Assembly: GCA_029056365.1 (NCBI GenBank) | Contig: JAIDBM010000026.1 | Span: forward strand, 1 to 8,212 | Direction: 5' to 3' | Length of the DNA: 8,212 bases | Source of the DNA: Muribaculaceae bacterium | GTDB lineage: Bacteria; Bacteroidota; Bacteroidia; Bacteroidales; Muribaculaceae | In this document: positions 5,978 through 8,212 of the stretch, piece by piece | Numbering within the stretch: the first letter of the stretch is position 1 | Layout: each line of letters begins with the position of its first letter | Made by a program: the position numbers and the translations under genes | Notes under the pieces: model-generated | Seen by the model: only the letters and a program-made list of their open reading frames with translations | What the model was told of the DNA's origin: nothing | Database searches by the model: none

Positions 5978-7052
5978 AAATTCAAAAATTTACATTGCCG
6001 GACACCGGGGACTGGTGGGAAGCGCCATATGGCGCAATCTGCAACAGCGCGGCTTTACAAATCTCATCGGTCGCTCCCACGCCGAACTCGACCTGCTCGA
6101 CCCTGTGGCGGTACGTGAATTCTACGACAGCGAACAGCCCGATGCCGTAGTTCTTGCAGCCGCACACGTAGGGGGCATCATGGCCAATTCAACCTACAGG
6201 GCCGATTTCATATACCGGAATCTGCAGATACAACAGAACGTGATAGGCGAATCATGGCGGCATGGAATAAAACGCCTGCTTTTCCTCGGATCGACATGCA
6301 TATATCCACGGGAAGCCAGACAGCCTATCACCGAAGACCAGCTGCTTACATCCGCCCTTGAGTACACCAACGAACCATACGCCATTGCCAAAATAGCAGG
6401 ACTCAAACTCTGCGAGTCGCTCAACCTCCAGTACGGCACAGACTACATTGCCGTAATGCCTACAAATCTGTACGGTCCAAACGACAATTTCGACCTTGAA
6501 CGGTCGCATGTACTTCCGGCCATGATACGGAAAGCCCATCTGGCCAAACTACTGGCTGACGACAACTTTGAAGCCATCCGCGCCGACCTGCGCCGACGCC
6601 CGGTAAGCAATCTCGATGCCGATACCGCCGACCGCAATGAAATAAGCCACCGTCTGGCCGGATTCGGAATATATCCCGACAGGCTCGAACTATGGGGCAG
6701 CGGAAAGCCATTGCGCGAGTTTCTATGGAGTGAAGATATGGCCGATGCATCAGTGCACATTCTGCTCAATGTGCATTTCTCCGACCTCATCCCGGCCGAC
6801 TCGGACGTGCCTGTTCGAAACACCCACATAAATGTAGGTACGGGCAAAGAACTGTCTATAGCGCAGCTTGCGGAAACAGTATGCCGCACTGTAGGGTTCA
6901 GCGGCGAAATCCGCTGGGATTCGGCCAAACCCGATGGAACAATGCGTAAACTGTGCGATGTAAGCAAACTGCATTCTCTCGGATGGAAACACAAAGTGGA
7001 ACTGCCGGAGGGCATAAAGAAACTCTATGAATGGTATCTTTCTGACAAATGA
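5970..7052 (+). CDS. fcl: GDP-L-fucose synthase (GDP-4-keto-6-deoxymannose 3,5-epimerase/4-reductase)
   Basis: This 360-residue enzyme completes GDP-L-fucose synthesis from the product of gmd. Visible features are the NADP loop AGHRGLVGSA (10-19), AAAHVGGI (63-70), and a complete active site: Ser108 and Cys110 in LGSTCIYP, Tyr137 and Lys141 in YAIAK, and His180 in RSHVLPAMIRKAH. These are one residue beyond the E. coli positions as I recall them. Compared with E. coli Fcl (about 321 residues) it carries an extra segment at about 191-235, rich in charged residues, before LELWGSGKPLREFLWSEDMA. I recall a similar insertion in Bacteroidales homologues. The start is GTG 5970, which gives the normal N-terminus; it overlaps the gmd stop by 8 bases, suggesting translational coupling. 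Its own 3' end overlaps the next gene by 26 bases. Function is firm; the use of fucose (capsule, O-antigen or protein glycans) is not shown here. Confidence 0.97.
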   Translation: MDKNSKIYIAGHRGLVGSAIWRNLQQRGFTNLIGRSHAELDLLDPVAVREFYDSEQPDAVVLAAAHVGGIMANSTYRADFIYRNLQIQQNVIGESWRHGIKRLLFLGSTCIYPREARQPITEDQLLTSALEYTNEPYAIAKIAGLKLCESLNLQYGTDYIAVMPTNLYGPNDNFDLERSHVLPAMIRKAHLAKLLADDNFEAIRADLRRRPVSNLDADTADRNEISHRLAGFGIYPDRLELWGSGKPLREFLWSEDMADASVHILLNVHFSDLIPADSDVPVRNTHINVGTGKELSIAQLAETVCRTVGFSGEIRWDSAKPDGTMRKLCDVSKLHSLGWKHKVELPEGIKKLYEWYLSDK

Positions 7053-8016
7053 CTCTATATCATACCTGATTGCCGGACTGTTTCTGCTGCTGTTTGAAAC
7101 ACTCTATGTGCATTTTGCCCGCAAATTCAACATCAACGACAAGCCGAGTCTACGTTCATCGCACCGTGTAGAAATCCCCACCGGAGGCGGAGTGGTGATA
7201 TTCATGAGTGTGCTTATATTCATACTCTGGCACACCTATATGGCCAATGTTACATGGTGGACCCTGCTTCTAAGCTGCGGTGTACTTACTATTGTATCAT
7301 ATATCGACGACCTCAACCCCCTGCCTGCGGAATCACGTCTTATGATACAGGTTGTGGTGATAGCCTACGTGTTCCGTACGCTCATACATCTGGAAACCTT
7401 CGACATCTTCCTCATAATACTCATTCTGGGCACCGGACTCGTCAACGCCTATAATTTCATGGACGGCATCAACGGCATGCTTGTAGCCTACTCCACGGTG
7501 TTTCTGGGCACGATAGCCGTATACATCTCTGTTTACGGCCCGAGTCCTACAGCCACATACGCGCCGACCATGTTCATCGGCCTGACGATTAGCCTTCTTG
7601 TCGCGGTACTGATATTGGGGATATTCAATTTCCGCACCAAGGCACTTATATTTTCAGGCGATGTAGGCAGCATAACCATGGGTTATTGTGTAATGTTCAT
7701 CATGGCGTCGACCATTATTCACACCGGCAACGCAACAATCATTGTGTTTCTGATTGTATATGCCGTGGATTCAGTCTACACCATTCTGCAACGTCTTTTC
7801 GAAGGCGAACGTATTACCCTTCCGCACAGGAAACATCTTTATCAGGTGCTTGTACACCGGCGCGGCTACAGCCATCTGGCTGTCAGCACCGGTTATGCCG
7901 TCACCCAGCTGGTAATAAACTCCGTCTACTTCCTTATTCCGGCCACTCTGCAATGGACCTACGTTATTGTGGTTCTTACATCACTGACGTTCACATACTT
8001 CATTCTAAAGCACTGA
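7027..8016 (+). CDS. Polyprenyl-phosphate sugar-1-phosphate transferase (WecA/WbpL/MraY superfamily)
   Basis: A 329-residue multispanning inner-membrane enzyme expected to move a sugar-1-phosphate from a UDP-sugar to undecaprenyl phosphate, starting a lipid-linked glycan. Family signatures appear in order: NDKPSLRSSHRVEIPTGGG (37-55), the metal-associated pair Asp94-Asp95 in YIDDLNPLPAESRLMIQ, VNAYNFMDGINGM (139-151), IFSGDVGS (208-215), and VDSVYTILQRLFEG (247-260) followed by the basic PHRKHLYQ (266-273) of the WecA-type cytoplasmic loop. These separate it from MraY. Hydrophobic segments surround each motif, about ten in all. The ATG at 7027 overlaps the fcl 3' end by 26 bases, and the gene ends with tandem in-frame TGA TGA stops at 8014-8019. 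Placement after the fucose genes suggests it primes a fucose-containing glycan. Whether the donor is GlcNAc, GalNAc or a deoxyamino sugar, possibly the product of the aminotransferase, cannot be decided from sequence. Confidence 0.92.
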   Translation: MNGIFLTNDSISYLIAGLFLLLFETLYVHFARKFNINDKPSLRSSHRVEIPTGGGVVIFMSVLIFILWHTYMANVTWWTLLLSCGVLTIVSYIDDLNPLPAESRLMIQVVVIAYVFRTLIHLETFDIFLIILILGTGLVNAYNFMDGINGMLVAYSTVFLGTIAVYISVYGPSPTATYAPTMFIGLTISLLVAVLILGIFNFRTKALIFSGDVGSITMGYCVMFIMASTIIHTGNATIIVFLIVYAVDSVYTILQRLFEGERITLPHRKHLYQVLVHRRGYSHLAVSTGYAVTQLVINSVYFLIPATLQWTYVIVVLTSLTFTYFILKH

Positions 8017-8069
8017 TGAATAGAACATGATGCTTTGAATTACCAGCGAGTTGCGATAAACCTCTGTGC

Positions 8070-8087
8070 AAAAAAAATTAAAAAAAA
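8070..8087 (+). promoter_or_regulatory. A-tract upstream of the tRNA promoter
   Basis: Eight A, two T and eight A run without interruption and end 10 bases before the -33 box of the tRNA promoter. The position and composition fit an UP-like or DNA-bending element that would strengthen a stable-RNA promoter. The flanking CTGT and ACAG are only a 4-base inverted pair, so a terminator for the preceding gene is not supported. The role is an inference. Confidence 0.4.
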
Positions 8088-8097
8088 CAGCATGAAA

Positions 8098-8129
8098 TTT
8101 GGCTGATTGGAAATTTATGCCTAAATTTG
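8098..8129 (+). promoter_or_regulatory. Bacteroidota-type promoter for tRNA-Glu
   Basis: TTTG at 8098-8101 and TAAATTTG at 8122-8129 are 20 bases apart, an exact match to the Bacteroidota consensus with the same spacing as the promoter at 3633-3664. A transcript would begin around 8135, a few bases before the mature tRNA 5' end at 8143. Confidence 0.85.
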
Positions 8130-8142
8130 CAGTGTAAAACAA

Positions 8143-8212
8143 GGCGATTTAGTGTAGTGGCCTAGCACGCCACCCTCTCAAGGTGGAGACTCGGGTTCGA
8201 TTCCCGAATTCG
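8143..8212 (+). tRNA. tRNA-Glu (anticodon CTC), 3' end cut by window edge
   Basis: The first 70 bases fold as a cloverleaf. The acceptor 5' strand is at 8143-8149, and the D-arm at 8152-8168 has stem GTGT/GCAC and loop AGTGGCCTA. The anticodon arm at 8170-8186 has stem CCACC/GGTGG and loop CTCTCAA, which places anticodon CTC at 8177-8179, read as Glu (GAG codons). A four-base variable loop and a T-arm (TCGGG/TTCGATT/CCCGA) at 8191-8207 follow. The five visible 3' acceptor bases ATTCG pair with the 5' strand except for a T-T opposition at positions 6 and 67. The last acceptor bases, the discriminator and any encoded CCA lie beyond the window. Confidence 0.93.

Noticed and set aside
6443..7015. 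A 190-residue open frame on the - strand within fcl
   Set aside because: It mirrors a strongly supported enzyme gene, its translation is Ser/Arg-rich with no recognisable motif, and it has no promoter. It is a by-product of codon bias.
8017..8097. Possible terminator after the WecA-like gene
   Set aside because: I found only a 4-base inverted pair around the A-tract, with no stem of useful length and no T-run on the + strand.
8143..8212. tRNA gene as an integration site for a mobile element
   Set aside because: tRNA 3' ends are common attachment sites, but that end lies outside the window and no integrase or repeated tRNA fragment is visible upstream.

Overview
The window looks like chromosomal sequence from a Bacteroidota bacterium, most likely order Bacteroidales and perhaps a gut Muribaculaceae/Bacteroides relative. 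Three things support this. Two promoters match the Bacteroidota primary sigma factor pattern (TTTG, 20 bases, TAnnTTTG) exactly. Start codons lack Shine-Dalgarno sequences and are preceded by A-rich stretches. The protein variants (Kdo transferase C-terminus, long-form GDP-fucose synthase, Gmd) have the look of the Bacteroidales versions. Family placement is an inference from memory, not from a search.

All protein genes lie on the + strand and nearly all belong to surface polysaccharide or lipopolysaccharide synthesis. Region 1 (1-3626) is a tight run: the 3' end of waaA (Kdo transferase), an ArgC-family protein with a broken active site, a multispanning GT-C-type membrane glycosyltransferase, and a GT2 polyprenyl-phosphate glycosyltransferase. 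The last two form a pair in which GT2 would charge a lipid carrier with a sugar and the GT-C protein would transfer it on the far side of the inner membrane.

Region 2 (3633-8016) opens with a strong promoter. It holds a DegT-family sugar aminotransferase, a 99-base gap with a perfect 12-bp GNRA-capped hairpin, then gmd and fcl (GDP-mannose to GDP-L-fucose), and finally a WecA/WbpL-type polyprenyl-phosphate sugar-1-phosphate transferase that would start glycan assembly on the lipid carrier. gmd, fcl and the transferase gene overlap one another, which suggests translational coupling.

Region 3 (8017-8212) is a short non-coding stretch with an A-tract and a second consensus promoter, driving a tRNA-Glu(CTC) gene cut off by the window edge.

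The most unusual item is the ArgC-like protein: it keeps the family's length and C-terminal signature, but the catalytic cysteine is alanine and other active-site motifs are degraded, and it is embedded in an LPS gene cluster instead of an arginine operon. I found no mobile element, CRISPR array or clear defence system. No wholly new system can be claimed beyond that repurposed-enzyme candidate.
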